NCBI GenBank assembly: GCA_031431475.1
Contig: JANPDL010000034.1
Span: 58,221 to 122,220, forward strand
Direction of reading: 5' to 3'
Length of the DNA stretch: 64,000 nt
Origin: JADCCX01 sp031431475
GTDB lineage: Bacteria; Pseudomonadota; Alphaproteobacteria; Rhizobiales; Beijerinckiaceae
Every line of letters begins with the position of its first letter. Positions within the stretch are counted from its first letter, which is position 1. The notes beneath the pieces are model-generated. The model was not told where the DNA came from and made no database searches. It worked only from the letters and a program-made list of their open reading frames with translations. The position numbers and the translations under genes were made by a program. Shown here one piece after another: positions 7,865 through 16,406 of the stretch.

Positions 7865-8890
7865 ATGACGGCATCAAAACCCCTTTGCATGGGAATCATC
7901 GGGCTGGGGACGGGCGCAGAGCCACATCTGAAGAGCCTCGCCGATCTGGCGGAATCCATGCCGCTGGTGCTTGCCGCCACGCCGAGCAGTACCCGTGCCG
8001 CAAAGCGAAAGGCCGAGATGTCCTGCCCGGTCACCACTGATGTGGATGCCGTGATCAACCACAGCGGGATCGATGCGGTCATCATCATCACGCCGCCTTC
8101 CACGCATCGCGACCTGACATTGCGATGCTTCGCCGCTGGCAAGCATGTGCTGGTGGAAAAGCCTATCGGGCTCACGAGCGCCGATGGACTGGCCATGGCG
8201 GAATCTGCCGAGGCGAGTGGGCTTACACTCGCCGTCATGCTGCAACACCGCTGCCGCCCCGGGGCGCTCCGGCTGCGCGCAGTTCTGGCCAAGGGAGTTC
8301 TGGGTGAAATCGTGGCTGCACAATGCATCGTCAACTGGTGGCGGCCGCAGGCCTACTACGATGAGCCGGGCCGGGGAACGCTGGCCCGCGACGGCGGCGG
8401 CGTCCTGCTGACCCAGGCCATCCACAATATCGATCTGTTCCGCTCGCTGGTCGGCGTGCGCCATGTCGCTGCCGCTCAGGTCATGCACACAAGCGTGCAC
8501 AGCATGGAGACCGAGGATCATGTCCACGCGCTTGTGACGCTTGATAATGGTGCGCCCGGGGCGATCCTTGCCAGCACAGCGGCTTATCCGGGATCACCAG
8601 AGCGGATCGAACTGTTTGGCACGAAGGGTTCGGCGAGCCTGATTGGCGGACGTCTGGCCTTAAGCCTTCTCGACGGGAGAACGGAAATCGTGGAGGCCGA
8701 GGGGCGCACGGGCAGCGGTGCCAACATCATGGATTTTCCGCATGATGCCCATCGTGCCGTCATCGCTGATTTTGGTGCGGCGATAAGGAGCTGCGGGCCA
8801 CCTGCGGTGCCTGCGCGCGAAGCGCTAGCGAGCCAGCAGCTGATCGACCGGATTCTGGAAGTGGCCGCAATCGGAGGGCGGCAACTATAG
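7865..8890 (+). CDS. Gfo/Idh/MocA family oxidoreductase (cluster copy 2)
   Basis: 341 residues from ATG 7865; a TTG nine bases earlier is less likely. It has the Rossmann start MGIIGLGTGAEPHLKSL, VEKPIGL after the cofactor domain, MLQHRCRPGALRLR and GGGVLLTQAIHNIDLFRSL, where the His-Asn-Ile-Asp pattern of the active site is complete. It most resembles the myo-inositol or glucose-oxidising type of dehydrogenase. Third position after the isomerase in the operon. Confidence 0.9.
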   Translation: MTASKPLCMGIIGLGTGAEPHLKSLADLAESMPLVLAATPSSTRAAKRKAEMSCPVTTDVDAVINHSGIDAVIIITPPSTHRDLTLRCFAAGKHVLVEKPIGLTSADGLAMAESAEASGLTLAVMLQHRCRPGALRLRAVLAKGVLGEIVAAQCIVNWWRPQAYYDEPGRGTLARDGGGVLLTQAIHNIDLFRSLVGVRHVAAAQVMHTSVHSMETEDHVHALVTLDNGAPGAILASTAAYPGSPERIELFGTKGSASLIGGRLALSLLDGRTEIVEAEGRTGSGANIMDFPHDAHRAVIADFGAAIRSCGPPAVPAREALASQQLIDRILEVAAIGGRQL

Positions 8891-9006
8891 AGACAGCAGG
8901 CCGGATCAACTCGGCACTTGAGCGTTCGTGACGACGGGTCTTTAATACAAACCAACAAGCGCAGGAGCGGGCATCACATCCGCAGCGCAATCCAGGGGAG
9001 GATACA

Positions 9007-10284
9007 ATGACAATGATGAAACGCAGGACATTTCTGGCAGGTGCGTTGGCAAGCGCATCGGCTGTGGGCTTGGCCAGCAAGGCCCAGGCACAGGCGGGAA
9101 CACGGATCAGGGCCTATTGGTGGGGCAATCCCGAGCGCGACCGCCGGACGCGGGCAGTGCTTGATGCCTATCAGGTGAAGAACGCATCGGTGCAGGTCAG
9201 CTCGGAATCCGTTGGATGGGGTGACTATTGGACGAAGCTCGCGACCCAGACAGCGGGCGGCAATCCGCCTGACCTGATCCAGATGGATTACCGTTACATC
9301 TACGAATACTCGCGCCGGGGCACGCTGCTTGCGCTCGAAACCCAGGCAAAGGTGCTTGATATGAAGGGCTTTTCCGCCGGTGCGCGCGATGCGGGCATGG
9401 TGGATGGCAAGCTCTACGGCGTGACCATGGGCACCAACTCCAAGGCGATGGTCTATGATGTCGCGATGTTCGAGAAGGTGGGTGTGACCAAGCTTGATGC
9501 GAATTTTACCTGGGACGAGATGGCCCGGGTGGCCGCGGAAATCTCCAAGGTGAACCCCGGCAAATACTGGGGAACCGCCGATAACAGCCGCTGGGAACAG
9601 GGCTTCGAGCACTGGCTGAACCAGCGCGGCAAGCTGCTCTATACGCCGGATGGCAAGGCCGCCTTCACGCCCGCCGATGTCACAGAATGGTTCGATCTGT
9701 GGGATAAGCTGCGCAAGTCAGGGGCCTGCGCGCCCGCAGAAGTCGCGGCGCTTAACACGGGTAGCATCGACCAGTACGAGATCAGCCGGGGCGTTGCGGC
9801 CATGAGTTACGCCAACTCCAACCAGAATGTCGCCTTCCAGGCCATCAACAAGAACAAGCTGGGCATCAGCCTGTTCCCGCAGCAGAAAGGCATGGCGTCA
9901 GGCCATTACATCAAGCCCGCGATGCTCATGAGCATCTCCTCGAAATCGCGCTCGCCCGAAGATGCGGCCAAGCTGGTCAACTTCATGATGAACGAGGCCG
10001 AGGGTGCGAAGATTCTCGGCATCGAGCGCGGCGTGCCGGGTTCTGCGGCGATGCAGGCGGTACTGGGGCCTGATCTCGACGATCTGGGCAAGGCACAGGT
10101 AAACTTTGTTGCCGAAGCCACCAAGGTTGCCGTTCCCATTCCGCCACCACCACCCAAGGGCGCGGGCGAAATCGAGGTGCTGCTGCGTCGTGTTGGTGAT
10201 TCCGTCGCGTTCGGTCGCGCCAGCGTCAAGGACGGCGGTACCCAGTTCCATCAGGAGGCCGTGAGCGTTCTGGCACGTGGCTGA
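9007..10284 (+). CDS. ABC transporter sugar-binding protein (family 1), probable Tat substrate
   Basis: 425 residues. The start ATG 9007 follows GGGGAGG at 8995-9001. The signal sequence has a twin-arginine pattern (KRRTFLAGALASASA...KAQAQA). The mature part is a family 1 extracellular solute-binding protein (PDLIQMDYRYIYEYSRRG, VDGKLYGVTMGTNSKAM, EDAAKLVNFMMN, GIERGVPGS). It delivers a sugar or related ligand to the two permeases that follow. About 115 bases separate it from the preceding dehydrogenase, so an internal promoter is possible. Confidence 0.92.
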   Translation: MTMMKRRTFLAGALASASAVGLASKAQAQAGTRIRAYWWGNPERDRRTRAVLDAYQVKNASVQVSSESVGWGDYWTKLATQTAGGNPPDLIQMDYRYIYEYSRRGTLLALETQAKVLDMKGFSAGARDAGMVDGKLYGVTMGTNSKAMVYDVAMFEKVGVTKLDANFTWDEMARVAAEISKVNPGKYWGTADNSRWEQGFEHWLNQRGKLLYTPDGKAAFTPADVTEWFDLWDKLRKSGACAPAEVAALNTGSIDQYEISRGVAAMSYANSNQNVAFQAINKNKLGISLFPQQKGMASGHYIKPAMLMSISSKSRSPEDAAKLVNFMMNEAEGAKILGIERGVPGSAAMQAVLGPDLDDLGKAQVNFVAEATKVAVPIPPPPPKGAGEIEVLLRRVGDSVAFGRASVKDGGTQFHQEAVSVLARG

Positions 10285-10288
10285 CGCA

Positions 10289-11230
10289 ATGGCTGCGAGC
10301 GTCGCTTTGGCGTCATCCGGGCAACCAAAGTTATCCTCGCGCTTCTGGCGCGAGGATATCCACGGCTATCTGTTTCTGCTGCCGTGGTTTGCGGGATTCA
10401 TTTTCTTCACACTCGGCCCCACGCTGGTATCGCTCTATCTGTCGTTCACGAAGTTTGACCTGTTGAGCCCTCCGCGCTGGGCCGGGCTCGACAACTATGT
10501 TTACATGTTCACGCAGGACCGTCGCTTCACGGCCGCACTATCCGTCACGTTCATCTACCTCATCTTCGAGGTACCGCTGAAGCTCTGCTTCGCGCTTCTC
10601 GTCGCCATTGCGCTGGACCGGAGCGTCAGGGGTGGAAACCTTTATCGCGCGATATTCTATGTGCCGTCGCTGCTGGGTGGCTCGGTTGCTATTGCAGTGC
10701 TCTGGCGACAGTTGTTCCAGGGTGATGGCACCATCAACCGCATCATCCTGAGTCTTTTCGGTGTGCAGGGACCGAGCTGGATTTCGAACCCGGACACCGC
10801 TGTCTATACCCTGGTTATTCTGGCGGTTTGGCAGTTCGGTTCGCCGATGATCATCTTTCTCGCGGGTCTCCGGCAGATCCCGAAAGACCTTTACGAAGCT
10901 GCCGAAATCGACGGAGCAGGCAAATTCCGCCAGTTTCGCTCAATCACCCTGCCACTGCTGGGGCCGGTGATTTTCTTCAATCTGGTGCTGCAAACCATCG
11001 AAGGATTCAAGGCTTTCACGCCAGCGTTCATTGTCAGCGGCGGTACGGGCGGACCAGTGGATTCCACGCTGTTCTATACGCTCTATCTCTATCAGGAGGC
11101 CTTCGCCAATTTCCGCATGGGTTATGCCTCGGCGCTGGCCTGGGTGCTTCTGGTCATCATCGGGGTTTTCACGGCGCTGAGCTTCGCCTCGGCGCGCTAC
11201 TGGGTGCATTACGATGACGACCGTCGCTGA
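10289..11230 (+). CDS. ABC sugar transporter permease (MalF/UgpA type)
   Basis: 313 residues from ATG 10289, five bases after the binding-protein stop; a GTG at 10277 would overlap that gene. Six hydrophobic segments are visible, starting with GYLFLLPWFAGFIFFTLGP. The EAA loop that contacts the ATPase is present as DLYEAAEIDGAGKFRQFRSI near the C-terminal third. It overlaps the next permease by 17 bases. Confidence 0.94.
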   Translation: MAASVALASSGQPKLSSRFWREDIHGYLFLLPWFAGFIFFTLGPTLVSLYLSFTKFDLLSPPRWAGLDNYVYMFTQDRRFTAALSVTFIYLIFEVPLKLCFALLVAIALDRSVRGGNLYRAIFYVPSLLGGSVAIAVLWRQLFQGDGTINRIILSLFGVQGPSWISNPDTAVYTLVILAVWQFGSPMIIFLAGLRQIPKDLYEAAEIDGAGKFRQFRSITLPLLGPVIFFNLVLQTIEGFKAFTPAFIVSGGTGGPVDSTLFYTLYLYQEAFANFRMGYASALAWVLLVIIGVFTALSFASARYWVHYDDDRR

Positions 11231-12107
11231 GGCCTCGCCCGCCAATATTCCTGCACAACCGGGCGAAAGCATGGGCCGCGTGGTGCTGGGTGGCCTCATG
11301 CGGCACGCGGTCCTGATCGCGGCCTCGTTCATGATGCTCTATCCGCTGCTGTGGATGGCGGCGAGCGCCTTCAAGCCGGAGGCGATCATTTTCACGGACC
11401 TGTCCATCGTGCCGCCATCGCTCAACCCGCGCAATTTTTTTGATGGCTGGTATGCGCTGGAGGCGAGTTTCTCGCGCTTCTACTGGAATTCGCTGGTTGT
11501 GGCTGTTCTGGTGGTGATCGGCAATGTCGTTTCATGTTCGATGGCTGCATTCGCCTTTGCCAAGCTGGAGTTTCGCGGCAAGAAGCTGTTCTTCGCGATG
11601 ATGATGGCGACGCTGATGCTGCCCTATCACGTGACGCTCATCCCGCAGTATGTGCTGTTCCTCAACATTGGCTGGGTCGACACCATCCTGCCGCTTGTTG
11701 TGCCGAAATTCATGGCGGTGGATGCCTTTTTCATCTTCCTGATGGTACAGTTCTTCCGTGGTCTGCCGCGCGAGCTCGATGAAGCCGCCATGATCGATGG
11801 CTGCGGCCCGTGGCGCATCTTCTTCACCATCATCCTGCCCCTGTCCAAGCCCGTGCTGGCGACAGCCGCCATCTTCTCGTTCCTTTGGACGTGGAATGAT
11901 TTCTTCGGGCCGCTGATCTACCTCAACGATATTGCCAACTATACCGTACCTCTGGCGCTTCGGGCCTTTGTTGACACGACAGGGCAATCAGCCTGGGGGC
12001 AATTGTTCGCCATGTCGACGCTGGCGCTGGCGCCCATCTTCATTTTCTTCCTGCTGTTCCAGCGTCTCATTATCGAAGGTGTAGCCATGTCAGGACTTAA
12101 GGGATGA
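11214..12107 (+). CDS. ABC sugar transporter permease (MalG/UgpE type)
   Basis: 297 residues with an inner-membrane permease layout and the EAA loop ELDEAAMIDGCGPWRIFFTI, ending in the usual hydrophobic IIEGVAMSGLKG tail. It pairs with the permease at 10289. No ATP-binding subunit is encoded in this cluster. The stop overlaps the start of the next dehydrogenase (ATGA), which indicates translational coupling. Confidence 0.94.
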   Translation: MTTVAEASPANIPAQPGESMGRVVLGGLMRHAVLIAASFMMLYPLLWMAASAFKPEAIIFTDLSIVPPSLNPRNFFDGWYALEASFSRFYWNSLVVAVLVVIGNVVSCSMAAFAFAKLEFRGKKLFFAMMMATLMLPYHVTLIPQYVLFLNIGWVDTILPLVVPKFMAVDAFFIFLMVQFFRGLPRELDEAAMIDGCGPWRIFFTIILPLSKPVLATAAIFSFLWTWNDFFGPLIYLNDIANYTVPLALRAFVDTTGQSAWGQLFAMSTLALAPIFIFFLLFQRLIIEGVAMSGLKG

Positions 12108-13126
12108 CCAGACGCTCCATTCGCTTCGCCGCCATCGGCCTCAATCACAACCACATCTACGGGCAGACACAATGCCTGCTGGATGCCGGGGCCGAGCTTG
12201 TGGCGGTTCACGCGGTCGAGGATGATCTCGCCGCGCGATACCAGCAGAGCTTTCCGCAGGCGAAGCGCGTTAGTGATGTCCGGGCGATTCTGGAAGACCC
12301 GTCGATCCACCTCGTTGTCACGGCGATCACGCCGGATGAACGGGGCGAACTGTCCATCGCCATCATGCGGTATGGCAAGGACGTGATGGCGGACAAGCCG
12401 GGTACGATCACACTCGATATGCTCGCCAAAATCCGCGCCGTGCAGGCCGAGACGAAGCGCATCTGGTCCGTATGTTATTCCGAGCGTTTCGAGACACGTT
12501 CGACCGTGAAAGCCAGCGCACTGGTGGCGGCGGGTGCCATCGGCAATGTTGTGCAGACCATCGGCATGGGGCCTCATGCGCTCAACAACAATCCGAGGCC
12601 CGACTGGTTCTACCAGCGCCAGCGCTACGGCGGCATTCTCGCTGACATCGCCGCGCATCAATGCGATCAGTTCCTGCATTTCACTGGGTCCACGCGCGCC
12701 GAGGTGGTGGCGTCGCACATCGCCAACCACGCCAATCCGGGAAAGCCGGAACTGGAGGATTTCGGTGAGGTCATGCTGCGCGGCAATGGCGGCACGGGCT
12801 ATATCCGCGTGGACTGGTACACGCCGAAGGGGCTTGGCACCTGGGGCGACGGGCGGCTGACCATCCTTGGCACCGACGGCTATATCGAACTCAGGAAATA
12901 CATCGATATCGCGGGCCGCCCCGGCACCGATCACCTGTTTCTGGTGGACCAGAAGGGCACGCAGCACATCGACTGCTCCACTGTCGCCCTGCCCTACGGC
13001 GGCCAGTTGATCGCCGATGTTCTGGACCGCACCGAAACCGCCATGACACAGGCGCATTGTTTCCTCGCGACGGAACTGGCGCTGCAGGCCGAGGCGAAAG
13101 CCGTGCGGCTGGAGCTGAAGCCTTGA
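12104..13126 (+). CDS. Gfo/Idh/MocA family oxidoreductase (cluster copy 3)
   Basis: 340 residues. The start is unusual for the family, RFAAIGLNHNHIYGQ, with His-Asn-His in the place of the common glycine loop, as in a subgroup of MocA-like enzymes. The motif after the cofactor domain is ADKPGTI instead of EKP. GGILADIAAHQCDQFLHF carries the likely catalytic His. The divergent motifs suggest a different substrate or reaction from copies 1, 2 and 4. Confidence 0.88.
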   Translation: MTRRSIRFAAIGLNHNHIYGQTQCLLDAGAELVAVHAVEDDLAARYQQSFPQAKRVSDVRAILEDPSIHLVVTAITPDERGELSIAIMRYGKDVMADKPGTITLDMLAKIRAVQAETKRIWSVCYSERFETRSTVKASALVAAGAIGNVVQTIGMGPHALNNNPRPDWFYQRQRYGGILADIAAHQCDQFLHFTGSTRAEVVASHIANHANPGKPELEDFGEVMLRGNGGTGYIRVDWYTPKGLGTWGDGRLTILGTDGYIELRKYIDIAGRPGTDHLFLVDQKGTQHIDCSTVALPYGGQLIADVLDRTETAMTQAHCFLATELALQAEAKAVRLELKP

Positions 13127-14205
13127 CGCGCCTCCTGCGTGTTGCGGTTGTCGGGCTGGGTGTCGGCGTCCAGCACGTGCAGGCCTATGCAGCACGGTCG
13201 GACCTGTTCGAGATTGCAGCGCTGTGTGATCTCGATGCCGGGCGCATGGCGCAGATCGGCGCGGAGCACGGCGTCACCCGGCAGATCGCGGATTTCGGCC
13301 AGTTGCTGGCGGAGGGCGGGCTGGATGTCGTCAACATCTGCACGCCGCCCAACACGCATTTCGATCTGATCACCCGGGCGCTGGCGGCAGGCGTGCATGT
13401 GGTCTGCGAGAAGCCGCTGGTGGGCTCGCTGGCGGATTGCGACCGGCTGGCCGTGGCGGAAAAGGCCAGCGGTCGGCGCATCATACCCATCTTTCAGTAC
13501 CGCTTTGGCAACGGCCTGCAGCGGCTGAAAATGCTTGTGGATGCGGGCCTTGCCGGCCCGGCTTTTCTCACCACGATCGAGACAGCGTGGCAGCGCGGCG
13601 CGGATTATTATGCCGTTGCGTGGCGCGGCAAATGGGCGACGGAAATGGGCGGCGTCTGTGTTACGCAGGCCATCCACGCCCATGACATGCTGAGCTACAT
13701 CAACGGCCCCGTCGCCTCGGTTTCGGCGCGGCTCAGAACGAGGGTCAACGCCATCGAAGCCGAGGATTGCGCGGCGATTGCGGTGGAGATGGCGGATGGC
13801 TCCGTGGCGACATTGTCCGCCACTTTGGGCTCCGCAGTCCAGATCTCGCGGCTCAGGTTCTGCTTCCGCAACCTGACGGCCGAGAGCAATCTCGATCCCT
13901 ACCGTCCCTCGCGCGATCCATGGGTTTTCACCGGCGTGGACGCAGCACAGCAGGCGCGGATCGATGCAGCGCTTGCGGCTTTTGAGCCGGGTGAGGAGTT
14001 CTTCGTGCGACAGATGGTGCTGATGCACAAGGCGCTGACGGAGGGCGGCGCGTTGCCGGTAACCCTCGCCGACGCCCGCGCCTCTCTGGAGCTGATTACC
14101 GCGATCTACCACTCTGCCCTGACCGGCGAGCGCGTGACGCTGCCGATACCCGAGGGACATCCTCGCTACACGGATTGGCGCGCTGCACCCGGTGCGTTTG
14201 CGTGA
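13123..14205 (+). CDS. Gfo/Idh/MocA family oxidoreductase (cluster copy 4), TTG start
   Basis: 360 residues from TTG 13123. The stop of copy 3 overlaps this codon (TTGA), GGAG lies about 8 bases upstream at 13111, and the reading MTRLLRVAVVGLGVGVQHV gives a proper Rossmann N-terminus, whereas no ATG is available before residue ~37. The EKPLVGSLADC motif and GVCVTQAIHAHDML (His pair) are present. It ends the operon. A 20-base palindromic repeat follows 57 bases later. Confidence 0.88.
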   Translation: MTRLLRVAVVGLGVGVQHVQAYAARSDLFEIAALCDLDAGRMAQIGAEHGVTRQIADFGQLLAEGGLDVVNICTPPNTHFDLITRALAAGVHVVCEKPLVGSLADCDRLAVAEKASGRRIIPIFQYRFGNGLQRLKMLVDAGLAGPAFLTTIETAWQRGADYYAVAWRGKWATEMGGVCVTQAIHAHDMLSYINGPVASVSARLRTRVNAIEAEDCAAIAVEMADGSVATLSATLGSAVQISRLRFCFRNLTAESNLDPYRPSRDPWVFTGVDAAQQARIDAALAAFEPGEEFFVRQMVLMHKALTEGGALPVTLADARASLELITAIYHSALTGERVTLPIPEGHPRYTDWRAAPGAFA

Positions 14206-14262
14206 GGGCTGCGGTTGGTGGCTCCGTGCAGGCAAATAAGCGTAAATGCCGCAGATAGGAAT

Positions 14263-14282
14263 AAGTTGACAGCTGTCAACTT
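14263..14282. repeat. 20-base perfect palindrome, copy 1 of a dispersed repeat
   Basis: AAGTTGACAGCTGTCAACTT is its own reverse complement. The same 20 bases recur at 48606-48625, and the flanks also match when that copy is inverted (AATAAG before and TTTTG-GGGTG after). In RNA it would form a perfect hairpin with T residues after it, so it could act as a terminator for the sugar operon. Confidence 0.75.
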
Positions 14283-14299
14283 TTGGGGGTGGTGAGGGC

Positions 14300-14460
14300 T
14301 GCTTCCTTTATCCCTCCCCCTGGCGGGGAGGGAAGAGCGGCGCAGCCGCGAAGGGAAGGGGGGAAGTGTGGGCAGCTACGGTGTCTGCTTCGACTTCCCC
14401 CCTCCCTTGCTCGCTTTCGCTCGCTGTCCCTCCCCGCCAAGGGGGAGGGATGAAGGGGCA
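14300..14460. repeat. Intergenic mosaic repeat (C/G-rich inverted arms)
   Basis: Two arms, TCCCTCCCCCTGGCGGGGAG near the start and its near-complement CCCTCCCCGCCAAGGGGGAG near 14430, enclose further complementary G-rich and C-rich blocks. This is the style of palindromic mosaic repeat scattered between genes in Rhizobiales. It runs into the broken higA at 14465. Confidence 0.65.
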
Positions 14461-14464
14461 GGCC

Positions 14465-14626
14465 ATGAGCAACCTCCTCAACGGCAATGCCGGTCTTTCC
14501 GCCGAAAGGACGATCCGCTTCGAGAAAGCCTTCGGCCTGCGCGCCGAGACGCTGCTGCGCATGCAGGTGGCGCATGATCTGCCGCGGGCGCGGGAGGGGG
14601 AGATCAGGGTGGAGCGGGTGGCGTGA
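14465..14626 (+). pseudogene. C-terminal remnant of a HigA-family antitoxin
   Basis: The reading MSNLLNGNAGLSAERTIRFE and then KAFGLRAETLLRMQVAHDL matches the end of the helix-turn-helix and the C-terminal part of HigA/VapI antitoxins. Roughly the first 40-50 residues, with the start of the HTH, are missing; the mosaic repeat lies where they should be. No higB toxin is visible upstream or downstream. I infer an old higBA locus cut by the repeat. Confidence 0.65.
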
Positions 14627-14646
14627 GGGGATTTGTCGGGAATTGA

Positions 14647-14668
14647 GTGCACTGTCACCGTAATTCCG
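14647..14668 (+). repeat. 22-base terminal inverted repeat, left copy
   Basis: GTGCACTGTCACCGTAATTCCG. The reverse complement of a near-identical sequence (one mismatch) is at 16123-16144, so the two face each other across the AT-rich gene. A third copy with one base missing is at 48555-48575. Confidence 0.7.
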
Positions 14669-14705
14669 GCGCAACTCGTAATTCAATTACACTATATAAT
14701 ATATA

Positions 14706-16016
14706 TCATTGAAAATCGCTAACACTTCGTCCAACTGATTGCTCATACGACCATAGTGCTGGTGAATTTGATACTACCCGCGAGGCTAGAAAAGCGTTCA
14801 TATTTCCTTTGGTAGAAGCAAGATCAAAAAGTGATTGAAATGCAATCGGATTTAAGCTTCTTAGGCTGTCCATTTTAAATATTGGACCAAAGTCTTTCGA
14901 AATCCACTCTGCAACCTTGGGAACGAGGGGCCGATTTCGGTTCATAAACTCAAATATTGGCTTATCGCGATCAGATAACTCTTTATCAGTGATTTCGTTT
15001 TTGAGATAACTATATGCTATTTCCCTACGCTTTAAAGGCAATTGCGATATCGGCGAAATCATCTGGAACGCAATCGCATCTTCTGATGCCCAATTCGCCA
15101 TCGAAATCATTTGACGATCATCAACTAAGCTGTAGGACAATGCATCAGCGTATCCGCTTGGTGATTCCGCCATAAATTGCGCAGCTGCGTTTCTGTAAGT
15201 CGCCAGCGTCGCACTTTGCGAATCGCTATTACTCAAAAGCGAGCGTGCTCTCTCGAATCTGCTAGGCGATTCAAAATCAAAGATCTTTTCACGATCAGAA
15301 AATACAAATGAAGGATTTATTTCACTTTTGATAATAATGTTTTCTTGTGTCGAATTGGCAAAGTCTCTACCTATAACCATAGTTTCAAATGCGAAAACAT
15401 CAATGATATCAGATTTAACAATAATCTTTTCCGAACTATCAAATTCTACATCTATTTCGACTCGCCCAATATTTTTTTTTAATTTAGCCCAAGCCTCAAC
15501 GGAAGCTCCCGATTTCTTTATAATAGTATAACTAGTCTTACCTTCGTAGCTCTTATAGATAACTATTGGCAAAGTTCCCTTTTTTATCTCGTTCTGGACA
15601 AATTTATTTTCTTGAAGGCGTTTCATTAATTCAGAATATTCAATGTCAACAATTCGTACGTCGCTAAAATTCAATTTAATAAGTGCAATGTCTTTTGCAT
15701 CTGCTGCAAATCCAAAAAACTTTTTAACTCCAAATCCTACGCCAGCTTGCAAATTGAAATCTTCTTGAATGCTTAGCTGAGTCAGAGAGCCTCTCGCTAA
15801 ACCTGGGTCATCTGCTCGACCGCGAATAATGGGCATTGACATGTCTTTTCTGAAGACAGCACCTGGATAACTCTGTGGCCTCGACGGCACATTCATTACT
15901 ATCGCGTCAGGATTACCTGATAAATGCGCTGCAATACGACGCTCATAGTCGGCGCTAGCCGGAGCGGTTAGCATTAAAACAAAAAAAGACGAGAAAAGGA
16001 ACTGTCTCTGACGCAA
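14706..16016 (-). CDS. Exported protein of unknown function, AT-rich
   Basis: 436 residues if started at TTG 16016, which has GGGGG seven bases before it; a TTG at 16040 adds eight residues but lacks a ribosome site. The N-terminus is a clear signal peptide (LFSSFFVLMLTAPASA). The first half of the mature protein looks rich in beta strands, with an SRPQSYPGAVF segment and a glycine-rich stretch (LQAGVGFGVKKFFGFA). The second half looks helical, with SPSGYADALSYSL and IAFQMISPISQLPLKRREI. I recognise no family. Base composition is far more AT-rich than all neighbours, and 22-base inverted repeats lie just outside it, so lateral acquisition is likely. Confidence 0.7.
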   Translation of the reverse strand: MRQRQFLFSSFFVLMLTAPASADYERRIAAHLSGNPDAIVMNVPSRPQSYPGAVFRKDMSMPIIRGRADDPGLARGSLTQLSIQEDFNLQAGVGFGVKKFFGFAADAKDIALIKLNFSDVRIVDIEYSELMKRLQENKFVQNEIKKGTLPIVIYKSYEGKTSYTIIKKSGASVEAWAKLKKNIGRVEIDVEFDSSEKIIVKSDIIDVFAFETMVIGRDFANSTQENIIIKSEINPSFVFSDREKIFDFESPSRFERARSLLSNSDSQSATLATYRNAAAQFMAESPSGYADALSYSLVDDRQMISMANWASEDAIAFQMISPISQLPLKRREIAYSYLKNEITDKELSDRDKPIFEFMNRNRPLVPKVAEWISKDFGPIFKMDSLRSLNPIAFQSLFDLASTKGNMNAFLASRVVSNSPALWSYEQSVGRSVSDFQ

Positions 16017-16122
16017 AGCGCACCCCCAAACACAGATCAAGGCTACGCCATAATTTTAGAAATGCAACCAATTTGCGGATGCACATCGCTACCTGTCGTT
16101 AGGGACAATTCGTTGCGAGTTA

Positions 16123-16144
16123 CGGAGTTACGGTGACAGTGCAC
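16123..16144 (-). repeat. 22-base terminal inverted repeat, right copy
   Basis: Reverse complement reads GTGCACTGTCACCGTAACTCCG, one mismatch from the copy at 14647. A further GAGTTACG unit lies just inside it on the gene side. Together the copies delimit about 1.5 kb. Confidence 0.7.
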
Positions 16145-16157
16145 TAAATTTCACCCC

Positions 16158-16406
16158 TCACGCCGCCACCTTCGGCTTGCGCGTCATATCCCGACGCCCC
16201 GCCAGCAACCCCTCAATCGAGATATCCTCGTCCAGCGCATCCCAGTGCAGACCGGTCCGGCTGATCTCGACCTTCTCGCGCTGGGCAGGCTTTGCCTTGA
16301 GCAGGCGCGGATACCACGCCAGCGGAATGCCAAGGGTGCGACCGTCGGTCAGCTCCACCCACATCGTGTCCGCATCGAATCGGACGCTAGCCGCTGAAAT
16401 GCTCAT
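16158..16406 (-). CDS. DUF2442 protein
   Basis: 82 residues from ATG 16406. It has the DUF2442 pattern: ASVRFDADTMWVELTDGRTLGIPLAWYPRLL, then WDALDEDISIEGLLAGR. It follows the DUF4160 gene with a 20-base overlap. DUF4160-DUF2442 pairs are common, mobile-looking modules that have been suggested to be toxin-antitoxin-like; function is not established. Confidence 0.88.
   Translation of the reverse strand: MSISAASVRFDADTMWVELTDGRTLGIPLAWYPRLLKAKPAQREKVEISRTGLHWDALDEDISIEGLLAGRRDMTRKPKVAA

Noticed and set aside
11939..14235. Two long minus-strand frames opposite dehydrogenase genes
   Set aside because: Both are antisense to well-supported Gfo/Idh genes coupled by overlapping codons, and neither shows domains or a ribosome site.
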